Assembly (NCBI GenBank): GCA_037447655.1
Contig: JBBHKE010001676.1
Location: 1 to 62,000 of the forward strand
Direction of reading: 5' to 3'
Length of the DNA: 62,000 nt
Source: Zygnema cylindricum
Lineage: Eukaryota; Streptophyta; Zygnematophyceae; Zygnematales; Zygnemataceae
Shown: in pieces, positions 35,034-46,699 of the stretch
Position numbering within the stretch: the stretch's first letter is position 1
Layout of the letters: the number at the start of each line of letters is the position of its first letter
Translations under genes and position numbers: made by a program
The notes under the pieces: model-generated
The model's input: only the letters and a program-made list of their open reading frames with translations
What the model was told of the DNA's origin: nothing
Databases searched by the model: none

Positions 35034-35568
35034 CACCGCCAATCGTTATTAGCGTTGTGTACACTAATTCTGTCCCGCTTTTTTTTTTATTCTCCATTAG
35101 TGTAATTCATTCTATTTTTTTCTTTATTCTATTTAGGGTTATTTTCAGTACGTTCTCCCTAAAATAGAGTTGTGTACGGTCAGTGTCAGACCGTACATAA
35201 ATGTACCTTTTTAAGTTAAAAATTACAATAAATTAGTTTTAGTAACCGCAGACACATGAGAATATGCGTCTAAAAAGGAAAAAAAACCAGGTCGTAAACA
35301 ATTCCGTTCCCACATATTCGTCCGACAGCCGCCTTTCGACCGTGTGAATGTATGATTTGTGTACGGTTTGTCAGATTTTGTACGGAGACCTATATTAGTG
35401 TAAGCATGTTTGCGACCGACATTTTTTTTTTCAAAGATCCAAATTACCATAATCAAACAATTAAAATGTATGATTTTTTCCAAATTTTTCAAATTCTTAA
35501 ATAGCGTACACCACTGTAATTATTATTATACGCTAATCAAACTCCCACGCTAATAACGATTGGCTGTG
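35034..35568. mobile_element. MITE (TA target duplication), CACCGCC ends
   Basis: TA then CACCGCCAATCGTTATTAGCG; the right end is 'cgctaataacgattggctgtg' then TA. Inverted ends of about 20 bases. Confidence 0.88.
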
Positions 35569-35569
35569 T

Positions 35570-36040
35570 AGTACACTATTCATTTCGCAAATCTTAGGGA
35601 ACTCGACTGAGCGTCGCAAATCCGACACGGTAGTAACACTATTCATTTCGCAAATCTTAGGGAACGCGACAAATCGTAATTATTGGCTTATTGCGTCGTA
35701 CATTGATTAATTTTGTACTTTTTCGGTTACGGGCGGGCACGGTTAGTCGCGAAAAATCAAGATTCGGTTAATTTTATTTTTAGTAAACGACGGTCGGTTA
35801 ACGGTTAACAATTTTGGAGCGTGACAAAACTCGGTCGGGCGTCGGTTACTCAGATTTTGAAAAAAAAAAAACGGTCGGTTTCGGGTATGATTTTTTTTGA
35901 CTTTTGTGACCTCTGGCATGCGTCATTTTGGTTGGGCGCAAAGCGCCTACGTGAACTCGTAAAGAATAGTACAAAATAAGTACATTAAAATATGAACCTG
36001 GTACCGATGAGTGAAGATTTGACGGTCAGTCCGTTGACTA
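35570..36040. other. Unassigned repeat-like sequence
   Basis: 'cgcaaatcttagggaac.cgac' occurs in several copies (34930-35030, 35580-35670), that is, on both sides of the MITE at 35034. 35740-35880 is rich in 'acggtcggtta'. No gene seen. Confidence 0.45.
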
Positions 36041-36041
36041 C

Positions 36042-36259
36042 CACCGTGAATCGTAATTACCGTTAATAATTTTTTCATCACTGAAAACTTATTTTCTCCG
36101 TACACATTTCTCCAATTTTCAAGACCGCCATTCGTAAGCTGAAAATACTACCTTTAATCCCAACCGTCAGATTCACAATCCAACAAATTTGTACGGAGAA
36201 AAGATGTTTTATGAGACGAAAAAAACATTAACGCTAATTAGTAATTACGATTCACGGTG
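36042..36259. mobile_element. MITE, CACCGTG-type ends
   Basis: CACCGTGAATCGTAATTAC left, 'taattacgattcacggtg' right, plus an internal inverted pair ('tattttctccgtaca' against 'tgtacggagaaaagatg') as in the copy at 26551. Confidence 0.88.
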
Positions 36260-36474
36260 TACTGTAATGTACTGTATAGTACTGTACTTTACACGTGCGA
36301 AAAATTACAATCCACCGACTAAAATAATAATCGAGACGACTGGTCAAACGTTACGATACCAAAACTGTCTGACCACGTGTAAAATAAATTGTTAGGCGCA
36401 CACCACTTTCATTTTTTAAACTAAAAAAATCTCACTGCAATAATTTAGATTCTTACGATCTTTAACCATCTTTA

Positions 36475-36612
36475 ATTAAAAATATTTTCTTTCTTTGTTG
36501 AAATTACTTCTTCATCCTCTTCTTCACTATCTTCACCAATTTTGAGCTCCTCCAAACCGCTCTCTTCCTCAAAACCCAAACTGGCATCTTTATCATTTGT
36601 GAACTCCATCGC
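36475..36612 (-). CDS. Possible small acidic ORF or exon (45 codons)
   Basis: The minus strand reads MEFTNDKDASLGFEEESG, then an acidic run and ISTKKENIFN-stop. The composition looks coding, but there is no family match and no clear splice site. It is bracketed by direct repeats of 'gttag.cgcacaccacttt' at 36391 and 36624. It could be a small gene, a last exon or chance. Confidence 0.25.
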
Positions 36613-36769
36613 TTTCGCCAAGTGTTAGACGCACACCACTTTTAGTGCAGAATAACTAAACTTTATACCTTTAATTTTCACGAAGAGTAATTTATACGAA
36701 GAGAACGATAGTTAAACCTTACTTTAATCCAAAGTTTTGTTTTCTCTCTTTCACTCAAACCCTAAAATT

Positions 36770-37160
36770 AAAAGGGAGAGCGATTGAGAGGGAAGAAATG
36801 GGAGAGGGCGAGGGCAAGTTTTTTTCTCTCTCTCCCTTTCCCTTTTTATTTATTTTTCCCTCTTCTTTTCCCTCCCTCTTTCCATTTCTCTCTCTCCCTC
36901 TTTTTCTCTTTCTCTCCCATTCTCCTCTCTCTCTAACACACACACACACGAACACAAAAACACCCCCTCATCTTTTTACTTAGGAGAATGAGAGCGAAAG
37001 AGCAACCCTCTCCCTCTCACTCTTTTTTTTCTTCCCTAAAATACTAAAAAACGTAAAGGGAAAGAGGAAAGGAGGGGGAGAGTGAGATGAGAGGGTGATG
37101 AGGAGGAAGAAGTTAAGAGCGAGTTGCTTCTCTCCCCCTCCCCCTCCCCCTCCCCCTCCA
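36770..37160. repeat. CT/GA-rich low complexity
   Basis: Long (CT)n-type runs, a short (ac)n at 36935-36950 and (ccccct)n at 37132-37158. Confidence 0.75.
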
Positions 37161-37264
37161 AGGTGGTATTCATGTGGAAACTACTAATTTGATCGTTTCC
37201 ACTCTTAACTGCTTAAGGCATTTTATTTCAAATGTGGTCAACGATATCTGTCGATTTGTAGAAG

Positions 37265-37415
37265 GTGGGTAAAAGTAAAACCCTAAAAACAAAAAAAAAG
37301 TAAAACCCTAAAAAACCAAACCACCAGTTAGACTTGCAATTTGTTTAACCCTAAAAACCAAAAAAAAGGTTAAACCCTAAAAAACGAAACCACCAATTTG
37401 ACTGGAAAGGTTATC
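37265..37415. repeat. Two ~65-base tandem units with 'aaaccctaaaaa'
   Basis: 'aaccctaaaaac.aaaaaaa.gt.aaaccctaaaaaac' followed by 'aaaccacca.tt.gact' occurs twice. It resembles telomere-like AAACCCT motifs, but with poly-A insertions; not a telomere array. Confidence 0.6.
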
Positions 37416-37718
37416 CTTTTAAAGTGACACCCAAATCATAAAAAAGGCAATCTTCAGTAATGCTCAATAAAGAGTAAATAAATTGAAGTCGATTGACTTA
37501 TGGTACCAAGCTAGGTCTCCAATCACTTCAAACCTCTAACATTTTTTACACACTTGGTTCTAAGATAACGTACCTCCTAAGTAGCAATACTGAACTGAAA
37601 CTGAACAGGAACCAAAAAATACAAATCTCCTCTACCTCTACCTCTCCCCAACCCAACCTCCGTTTGGACGAAACTAAAAGGACAACGTAAACCGTTAACA
37701 ACCGACTCTAAAAAAAAA

Positions 37719-40458
37719 CTACAACTCTTTCGGTACCTCTTCACCTTCTCGAATTGCGTCTAATTTGCTTCTTTTGACTCGTATTAATTGGTACATAACT
37801 CCAAATGTTAACGCATATACTAAATAGGCCGCCCATGTAATATGGGGTCTTTGGTCAACCATAGCCCTTTGAAAAACCATCACATAATAGTGTAGACCGA
37901 TTGCACTAGCTGCCGAAAGATGTCCCGCGGGAGACCACTTATCAACGGTCCCAAGAGCCTCGTTTTGAAATGTAAGTACAACGATAACCACCTGCACAAT
38001 ACAAAAAAAAATGGAAACATAAAACGTAAGAACAATAGTAACCACCAGTACAATACAAACAGAAAAAGAAAATATAAACCATATGGAGAGACTGAGAACA
38101 ACAATGACAAGAGAACAAACAGAAGAAAAGGCAAAACATAATACGGGGAAAGGAAGAACAACAATGGCAAGCTCCAAGTTAAGAAAAAACAGGAGTAAAA
38201 TGCAAGAACAGCGAAAACCACCTGTACAGAAGAAAAATAAGAAGAAAAGACAAAACATAACATGGAGAGAAGTAAGAACAACAATAACAAGCTCCAAATA
38301 GAAAAAAACAGAAGGAAAAGCAAAAAAATGACAAAAAAAGAAGGAAGTACCAACAACGATAACTACCTGTAGCTCCTCTCCCTAATGCGCATTTACTAAT
38401 TCCATCACTAATAATAATACTAATTCTACACTTTATTTTTTTTATAGTTTACTGTTTTTCCTATTTTATTTTTCTTTAGGGTTTCCTGTTTTTGACATGT
38501 TTTTAAGGTTCCGGAGTAATAGAAAAACCAGAAGAAAACCCAAAAATGACAAAATTGAGAGAGTTATTGTCCAAAACCAAAATAAACTTTAAATGGAAAC
38601 AGGTTTCAATATGTAAGAACCGCATGCCATACTATCAGGTTCTAAATTTGAGTTATCTCCGAGTGACCTGGATAATAAAACTTGACCACAGTGGTACCTT
38701 TCTAATATATTATTTACATTTCATACACATGTTAAATACTTGTCAGGCAATCATAGTCACCTTTACAGCCAAAAAAAGTCATAAAAAGTCGGAAAAAAGT
38801 CAGGAAAATGTAATGAAAACTGTTACAATGACTTGTACTTAGTGTAAATTGAATTGGCAAATTTATTTGATACCAAAAGCGATAATCCGCATCGATTAAT
38901 GTGCGATGCTTTTATATCCATTACATTCCACGCTAACTCATGATTTGCACTCTGACATAATTTCTTGATTTCTTGATTTTTTAAAAGTTTGAATACTGTC
39001 TATCACTAATAGTGCGAAGGAATTATGAGAGCAAATGCTCAAACTTAGTGCAGGGAGACATGGTGACACTATTTCACGATTTTTGCTTATAAAAAAGTAT
39101 AAAAAACGCTAAACAAAAAATCACGACCATATTATACTGAGAATCGCTATTAGAGCTAATAACACTACATCAGTGGCCCAAAATTTTGGCCCTTGAAAAT
39201 AGTTCTCCCCGACCCGCTAATTCTTTGTACGGTTCAAAAACAGCCACGTCATTCAACCACGTGTAACCACATTAGCGTTAATAACACCAACATAAGCCTC
39301 ACTCCTATAATTCCTTCACTCGAATAACGATTCAGTGTAGTGTTATCAACACTGATAGCAATAGAAAGTGTACCACTGCCTATTTCACACTAATTCCTGT
39401 ACCTGTTTTTTTTTGACCCAAAATCATAAATAAGTGTTAATAGAACTATTTAGTCCAGTGGCCCAAAATGAGCCACGTCGCAAAACATAATTTAGTGTAG
39501 TTGATCTCGTAAAGTACCAACGCTAATAATTCACCAAACCGAATAGCGATGGGCAGTGTAGTACACTCCAGCCTAACTCTGGATGAACATTTCAACTTGT
39601 TTCACCTGAAGTAGTTAATTAAAATTATATCTGACCATCCTCCTAGTGTATTATGTACATTTCAAGTATATATAGTTACATGATGTAAGAAATCATAATC
39701 ACTTGTTACAGCCAAAAAAGTCATTAAATGATTACGATGACTTGTTGCTACTGTGGATTTGGATTTGAAAGGTTTATTTGAGCCAAAAGCGTTAATCCAT
39801 ATCATTTCATGTGCAATGTTTTTATATCGTTGCATTCCACGCTACTCATGATTTGTACTCTGACATGATTTTCTTGATTTCAACATTGAATACATTAATA
39901 CACTCCATAGTGCGCATGTCCAAAAACAATTAGAAACACATCTGTGGTTATCTCGTCCTACGAGCGTATTATACTAAAAAAAACTACATAATACGGGTAC
40001 AGGACGGGAAAACCACATAAGTCATTTCCAATTGTTTTCGCACATCTGACCTATGGTACACTCCAGCCTAACTACGGTAAAAAATTCACTTGTCTCACCT
40101 GAAGTAATAAATAAGAAGTGTATCCCATCGCCTGGACGAGCTGTAAAACCAAAAAATTGACTTCTGCCGCTTGTTGGAGGGCAGCCATTGGCTCGCCACT
40201 AATAATGAGACAAGTCATGAGAAGAGAGAAAAAGTACAGTGACAAATAGAGATTGAAAAATAGAAGAACAGATCGGAGAGTGAGAAGACTTCTCATTCTC
40301 ATACAGGCGGCAATGGCGAGAGCGAGGGTCCCCAACAGTAAACTATACGAAATTACTGTGGCAAAAAGGGGAGAATAGGTGAGACCGAGATAGGGAACAA
40401 ATCTTGTTTCTAAACTTGCGCTGGTCGAGGTAAAAGCTTGTTGTCCTGTAGCCGCCAT
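37719..40458 (-). CDS. Multi-pass membrane protein of unknown function, two exons, 210 residues
   Basis: Exon 1 (40458-40099) and exon 2 (37991-37719) join in phase 0 at CAG|GTGAGA and TGTGCAG|GTGG, around a 2.1 kb intron. The start ATG (40458) follows a short 5' leader. The protein has about five membrane segments: ISYSLLLGTLALAIAACM, SVLLFFNLYLSLYFFSLLM, FLVLQLVQAMGYTSYLLL continuing into VVIVVL, GLHYYVMVFQR near a fourth, and AAYLVYALTFGVMYQLI. The C-terminus is short and charged (RVKRSKLDAIREGEEVPKEL). I believe I have seen similar uncharacterised plant membrane proteins but cannot name a family. No catalytic motif is visible. Both intron edges carry tandem copies of the splice junction. 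Confidence 0.7.
37960..38380 (-). repeat. About seven ~60-base tandem copies of an acceptor junction
   Basis: Starting at the exon 2 acceptor (37992-37994), units of 58-62 bases repeat upstream into the intron. Each contains a version of 'gtggttatcgttgt.ctta' preceded by CAG, TAG or a decayed AG, then a T-rich stretch. Units begin near 37985, 38045, 38105, 38164, 38224, 38284 and 38366. Confidence 0.85.
38600..40110 (-). repeat. ~0.5 kb tandem copies spanning the exon 1 donor and intron start
   Basis: The exon 1 end 'tgtctcacctgaagta' (40091) has copies at 39600 (tgtttcacctgaagta) and, weaker, near 38662 (gagtgacctggataa). Flanking intron sequence such as 'attccacgcta.ctcatgatttg' is also duplicated (38925 and 39834). 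MITE relics separate the first two copies. Confidence 0.75.
39136..39558. mobile_element. Two adjacent MITE relics
   Basis: 39136-39338 (gagaatcgctattagag ... aacgattcagtg, followed by TA) and about 39341-39558 (... aatagcgatgggcagtg, followed by TA). Both resemble the CACTGCCCATCGC subfamily. Confidence 0.55.
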
Positions 40459-40459
40459 T

Positions 40460-40880
40460 TTCTTCAGCCGAGGAGTAAAATGAGTTTGAGTTTTGTTCTG
40501 TTGTTAACCAGAAAGGTCGCGAAAAAAAGAAAAGAAAAAAAAAAAAAACAGTAGACGTTAGTTCCCATCTAGGAATACAAGAGGAGTAAAATGTGTTTAA
40601 GTTCTGTCCTATCGATTGAAATTTTTTTGAGGTTTGTTCCAATATCGGAAAAACAAGAAAAAGAAAAATATAAATCTTACAATTTTACAATTTACAAAGG
40701 ACCTCCTATTAACCGACCTCCACCATTCAGAAATAAAATAAAATAAATAAAAAAACAAACAAACAAACAAACAAACAAAAAAAAAAAAAATAATAATAAT
40801 AATAATAAATAAACAAAAAACAAAATCAAAATCAAAAAACATTTGCAAAATCAAATTCAGAGTTGGAAAAACAAGTCTGA
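40460..40880. other. A/T-rich spacer with duplicated 'attttactcctc' motif
   Basis: Probable 5' leader and promoter of the membrane-protein gene. 'aaac.cattttactcctc' occurs twice (RC of 40472-40490 and 40578-40597). Poly-A and (caaa)n tracts at 40740-40830. A downstream exon of the secreted-protein gene could hide here but was not found. Confidence 0.4.
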
Positions 40881-41180
40881 GCGTGAGAGAGGGAGGTGAG
40901 AAGGAGAAAAGAAAGAGAGGGGGGGGGGAGGGGGAGGGGCAAAGGGAGAGAGGGAGCGGGAGAGGGAGAGGGAGCGGGAGAGAGGCAGAGGGAGAGGGGG
41001 AGGGGGAGGGGAGATGAGAAGGAGAGGAAGGAGGAGAGGGAGGGGAGAGGGAGAGGGAGAGGGATAGGAAAAGGCGTAAAGGGGAGAGTGAGAGGGAGAG
41101 GGGGTGAGAGAAAGAGAGGGTTGAGAGGGAGAGGTAAAGGGAGAGGTAAAGGGAGAAGGAGGGCGCGGGAGAGGGACAGT
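40880..41180 (-). repeat. CT-rich array beginning at the donor of the secreted-protein exon
   Basis: Minus-strand (CCCTCT)n-type sequence starts about 10 bases after the donor GTATGT (41181-41186) and runs about 300 bases into the intron. Confidence 0.8.
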
Positions 41181-41186
41181 ACATAC

Positions 41187-44100
41187 CTGCACGCCTCTCA
41201 TTGTTGCAAAAAAGTTCCTTCCAATTAAAACAAGCTCGGAGAAGAAGTCGAGAGGCTCATCCTCCTCAAGGAGATCCGCCATGGAAGCTCCTCCTCTCTC
41301 TCCACTTTTCTTCATATAATCCACTTCTCCTACATTCGTCTCATTTGAACGAGTTGTATTAAATTTTTGTACGCCGTACCCAAATTTGTATCCACCCAAT
41401 TCTGTCTCATTCTCTTTATTTCCTATTGCCCCATTAATCCTTCCATGCCTGTAAAAATTTTCTGTATTACTATTTGATGTCCACGACCTGTCTAATTGAT
41501 TACCCGACTTGTCTACCTCTGTCACACCCGAATCTTCGATATCCTCTTCTTCATCATCTTTTGTCGCAACATCTTCCACATTTTTAAATCTGTTCAGAAT
41601 ACCCTGTGACGTGGTACTCATATTTTTTACCATATCATCTTCGACTTCATTTCTGTCAACACCATATTTGGTACCCAGTCTTTTAGCGGTTTCATCTTCG
41701 CCTTCATTTCTGTCAACACCATATTTTGTACCCAGCCTTTTAACGGTTTCATCTTCTCCTTCCTCTCTGTCAATATCAGTAATTGCCGAATTGGTGTTTT
41801 CACTGAAGTTATCGAGATCTAAGGCACTTGTACCTTCTTCGTCCCCATTATCCTCAGTCGCTTTTAAGTTTCCAAACCTACTCTTCATGGTAGTATCGGT
41901 CCTTGAAGAACTTAAATTTGGTTCCTCGTCCTCATTTTCCTCATTTGTATTTAACCTTCCCAAGGTACTTTTGACGCTTGTATCAATCCTTGAGGCACTT
42001 AATTCCGTTCCAGAATCCGTTAAAGCACTGATACCTTCCTCTTCTTCATTATCCTCACTTGCTTTAATGCTTGTATCGGTTTTTAAAGCACCTAAATTTG
42101 TTGAAGTTTCATCATTTTCCTCCACCTCTTCTAAACCTAGTGCAGATAAACCTTCTGTATCTCCACCCTCCTCATCTTCTCCTTCGGCCTTTTTTTGTCC
42201 AGACAAATGACCCTTTACCCTGGACGTTCCCCTGGAGTTCCTCCCTGTCACGTCATCACCTTGTTGATCGTCCCCTTCTGATATGTCACCCTCCCCTTTG
42301 TCTTTCCCAAAGTCTCCACCAATATTAGTATCCTCGTCTCCATCAGATGAATCTCTCTTTGACTTCGACTTGAACGATCCATCAATAATCCTCGAATTAT
42401 GAATTAATTTCTCTTCTCCATCTTCCATTTCATTATTGTCTTCCATTTGATTTTTTTCCTCATCCACTACCTTATAGACAGATTCTCTACTCACAGCGCC
42501 CCCATCAACGCTTTCTTCATCTCCTACATCATCCATTTGACCAGATAAATCATTTTTAGGTTTCACCTTAGATGTACTCCTAAAGCCAATTTCTGTTTCA
42601 TCGTCCCTTTTCTCTCCCTCGTCCCCTTCTTCATTATCTTTTTCTCTTCTCCCAGTATCTCCATCAAAGCTTGTTTCATCTTCTACATCATCTATTTGAC
42701 CAGATATATTATCTTTCGATTTCACCTTCGCTGTACCGCTAAAATCAGCCCCGGTTTCAAAGTCCCATTTATCTCCCTCATCCTCTACTTGATACTTGTC
42801 ACTTTTCCCAGTAGCTCCACCAAATTTTTTCCCATCTTTATTAGTTACACCCTTTTTAGAATGAATGTGAACAATTGAGTCAGCATTACGCTTACTAGAG
42901 CCACCAATAATTCTAGAATCAACTCTTGCTTTCCCACCTCTTATACTTTCAGTATTGCCATCACCAGCCTTCCCTTCCAAAATTCCTTCGTCCGTGTCTG
43001 TGTCAGGAAGATCACCTGTCCGTTTACGGCGTGTTCGACTACGTCTCCAACTTCCTACTCTCTCCTCTCTGTAAAGCCCGTCCTTAGTCAAACCATCTCC
43101 CAATCTATCACTTGTCCTTGTTTCACTCACATCCAGGTCAGCATTTCCTCTACCACCTACTGCACCTCGTCTCCTCGGTTTGGTACTTATTTCATCATCG
43201 TCAACTTCCCAGGTTCCATCCACACCAGTTCCCTGTTTTCGTTTCCTGTAACGGAGTCTGTCTCTAGACTTATATGCTCCAGATTCTTCCTCCCTGTCAT
43301 TTCCTGCTCTTCCCCAACTGTTTCTTTCAGTTTCAGTTTCTGTATCATATTCGCCATCGTAAAGTTTTCCTTGTCTCTTTCGCCTCTTCCTGGTACCTGT
43401 CTCTAAACCATCATTTTCCCGTTCCTCTTCATATGTATTCTTCCCTGCTCCTCGACTACTCTTTCGGGCAGTTACCCACCTTGACCCAACCTCTTGTCCT
43501 TCATCGTCTTCATCTTCATACCTTTCACTCTGCCCATCTTTGAATAATTTTGTTGATGAGCGTGTAAGCCTATCCGCATTCCTACCCATTCCTTGTGAAT
43601 AACCACCTTTCCTGCGTTCTAGGACTTCATATCTCCCTCGCTCGTCACCTTTCCCAGTTGAACCAGCTTGGTAATCTCCAACTATCCGAGATCGAGTCCT
43701 TTTCCTCCTTCCATTAACAAGTCTTTCATCTTCAACATGTACTCCTTCAACATCCTCACCATCAATATCTGCAGCATACGATCTACTTCGAGATTTCTTC
43801 TTAAGACCTGTACCTCGATAACTCTCTCCGTCATCCGCATTCAAAAAACTTGCCACACGTGAGTTACTTGCCCGTGACCGTGACCGTGTTGTTTTCAAAT
43901 TTACAAGACCAAGTTGACTTTGGTCGTCATCGTCGCCCCTATAGTTACCTGTTTGTTCTCGAGACCATGCTGTATTTTTACCCTTTCCCCTACTCATAGC
44001 TCCTGCATTTCCTTCCCACCTGTCATCACCATTTACATTATCGCTGAATGTTTTGACTCCAGAACGGCGACTCTTTACAACTCCTCGTCCACGACCAACC

Positions 44101-46694
44101 TGCCCTGCGTCTGTATCATCTCCTTTCCATGACCCAGTTCTGCTCCTACTGTCCCGTCTTCTACTGATTCCTTCTTCAACATTAGACTGTTTCCTCCCCA
44201 ATCTGTCAACGTCTTCACCCCATCCCTTCTCTCTTCCACTGCCATCACCACCAATGTCGTCTGTTTTCCAACTATCACTCCCTCTCTTACTGCTAATTGT
44301 CTTTAACCTTTTGTCTGGCTCACCTTCCAGACTTGTTCTCTCAACAGATACACCATCTCCAGAGCTTCCTCCCAGTTTTGTCTTTTCTTCACTATTGCTC
44401 CCTATTAAACGCTTCCCATTTAGTTTATCTTCTGTTAAACTAGCATCTGAACCCACTTTAACAGTATCTACATCTAGTTTCGAATTTACCTCTTCCTCGT
44501 CTTGAACAACCTGTTTTTGACCAGCTCCCTGGGTATCTCTACTTTTCCACGAAGCATTTTTGTCCAAAAAATTGCTTTCTGATCGCCCTTCAGTATCTTT
44601 AACATTTTCTCTCCGTCCTTTCCATCCATCAAGGTTGTTATCATCGTTATCATCATCTTCATCGCTCTGCCGATTCTCCCACCTGCTACTGATAGTTTGA
44701 CCCATACGTTTCTTTCTCTCCATACCCATATCATCAAACGTATTTGCCTCATTTTCCACAACGTCGACTTTCCTGACATTGCCAATTTTTGTTCCTCCAC
44801 TTGCTGGGTTTTCTTCACCATCCTCCTGCACAGAATCTCCTGACTTCTGAGAAGCAGTCCCCTTTCCATCTCCCTCCTCTTCCTCGCCCTCTCCCTCTCC
44901 ATTTCCAGTTTCCTGCCTGGCTGTACTCACCTGCGATTTGTCATTGTTATCCTTGGTGTCCCTCGTACCACTACCTGTTATTCCTACGCGTTTCCCACCA
45001 AATACTAGTGAATCGTCCATGTCAATTTTTTGTCTTCCCTTCGACTCTAATCCACCTAAGACTGTCTGCTTTTCTGAAACCTGGATGCCTTTTGTGTCCT
45101 CAACTCTATCCTCTGTCTCTCCATTATGCTCATCAGGATCTACACCTTCATTTATATTTTCATTGCCATTTTCTTTTTCAGTGTCATTGTCTTTGACATT
45201 TTCATTGTCCATTGACCCTTCCAAAATACCGTGCTGTCCTTTGAGTTCCTCTTCGTTCGCAATTTGTTCAGTTGCTTTAATTTCCAAAGGATCACCTCTA
45301 GATTCAGGAAATTTTTCTCTGTCAATTAAAACTTTTTTACTATGCAATTCATTTTCACTCAATTCAACTACTGAATCTGTCTTAATTTCCATATCTGCTA
45401 CATTCTCACCAAAGCCATTCACCGAGTCCCCTTCAGTTGATTTTAAATCCTCCTTGATGTCTTCTTCCTGACCCTGTTCGGACCGGCCTTGAGAATCATT
45501 TTCTGAATGTACCTCATCTTTGGTCGTTATTTTCACCTCTACTGATTTTTTAGAACCAGAAATATTCTCAACAGACGGTGGCGGACGTACCGTCAAGCTC
45601 TTATCACCTGCATTACCATTTTCTGTACGATTTTCTGTATTCGTTTCTGTACTGTTTCCTCCTTGGGCCTCTCCCGCTTGCCTCCCATTGGTAATTGACA
45701 CATTAGAATTGCTCTCAATATCCCATGTGACATTAGACAATGCTTTCAAATCAGAGTCATCGCTTAATTCTCCAGCTCCGAGTTTTCCTCCTGCAAGTAA
45801 ATCCGTTCGTATTCCATCTGTTATATTACCTCCACTGGATGGTGCAGGCACATTTCCTGCCACAATTGTCACATTTTTTTCGCCTGCTACAGCTGTCACG
45901 TTTCCTGCCACAACTGTCAATTTTTTTCCGTCCGGTATAGCTATTCCCTTTCCCACTGTGTCTCCTTTATCCAGTGAGGTGCGCCCTTGCGTTTCAGTTG
46001 AATTGTTTGACACTGGTGCCGAATCAGCAATTGCCACTAATTTATCTGCCACATCGACTCCAGCCACTTTCTTCACTGCGTCTACCACTGTGCCATTTGC
46101 TACAGCAATGTCCGACTTATTTCCCGCTGATTCCGTTGTTATTGCAGATTTGTTTCCTATTTCAGGCACTAATTGTTCCGTTAAATTCTTCTTATCTAAG
46201 ATAAGTTCAGCTTCGACTGGCGAAGCTCCAGATGTATTCTGGGCCATCAATGGAAGAACAGTTTTTGAGTCCGGGAGTTTGTTAGGCACCTTTCCTCCAT
46301 TTTCTGCAATGACAGGAACTCCGACTGCTGTCTTTTTTTCAGCTACAGGCTTTGTCTGACCTTTCCCCGTACCTCCCTTGCTCGATACATTTTGTTTTTT
46401 TGTGCCTAAAGCGCTATCCTCTTTCGTTGACTTCTTCTTAGCATTCACCTTATTGGCTTTCTTGGCAGCCAATAGGCGACGAGAGACGGTTGTTTGTATA
46501 CCAGCTGTCGAAGCTCGATTTGATTCAAAAGCAGCAGAAGGTACAACTTTTTGTCCTTGACCAGAAGATCGTGAAAAACCTTTGGAGGTTTCTTCATTAT
46601 CTACTATGGATACACCATTACTATCAATTGTACGTGACAAAGACAGAAGGACTAAGAGCAGAAAAAGGGAAAAAGAAGGGCGGCAAAGATCCAT
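41187..46694 (-). CDS. Very large secreted, charged, low-complexity protein; one 5.5 kb exon (1836 codons)
   Basis: The ATG at 46694 gives a clear signal peptide (MDLCRPSFSLFLLLVLLSLS). A start further out at 46712 would need TTG and is rejected. Residues 100-400 are Val/Ala/Asn-rich with many N-x-S/T sequons. Residues 400-850 are acidic. About 850-1250 is Arg/Ser/Gly/Asp-rich with RSR and RKR runs. The last third is acidic, with internal repeats such as GEDETAKRLGTKYGVDRNE (twice, plus a decayed third copy) and a longer unit around SGQIDDVEDE/SGQMDDVGDE. The exon ends in phase 0 at GTATGT, shortly after a more hydrophobic stretch (FFSELVLIGRNFFATMRGVQ). No enzymatic domain is visible. Plausible roles are cell-wall, extracellular-matrix or mineral-binding disordered protein (inference). 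The next exon was not found. Confidence 0.75.
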
Positions 46695-46699
46695 CTCAA

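Noticed and set aside
37265-37400. AAACCCT-like repeats as an interstitial telomere
   Set aside because: Only four motifs, interrupted by poly-A; not a tandem telomere array.
42000-46360. Plus-strand open frames of 70-280 codons opposite the secreted-protein exon
   Set aside because: They are antisense shadows of a single long biased-composition exon with a signal peptide on the minus strand; they lack coding-like composition of their own.
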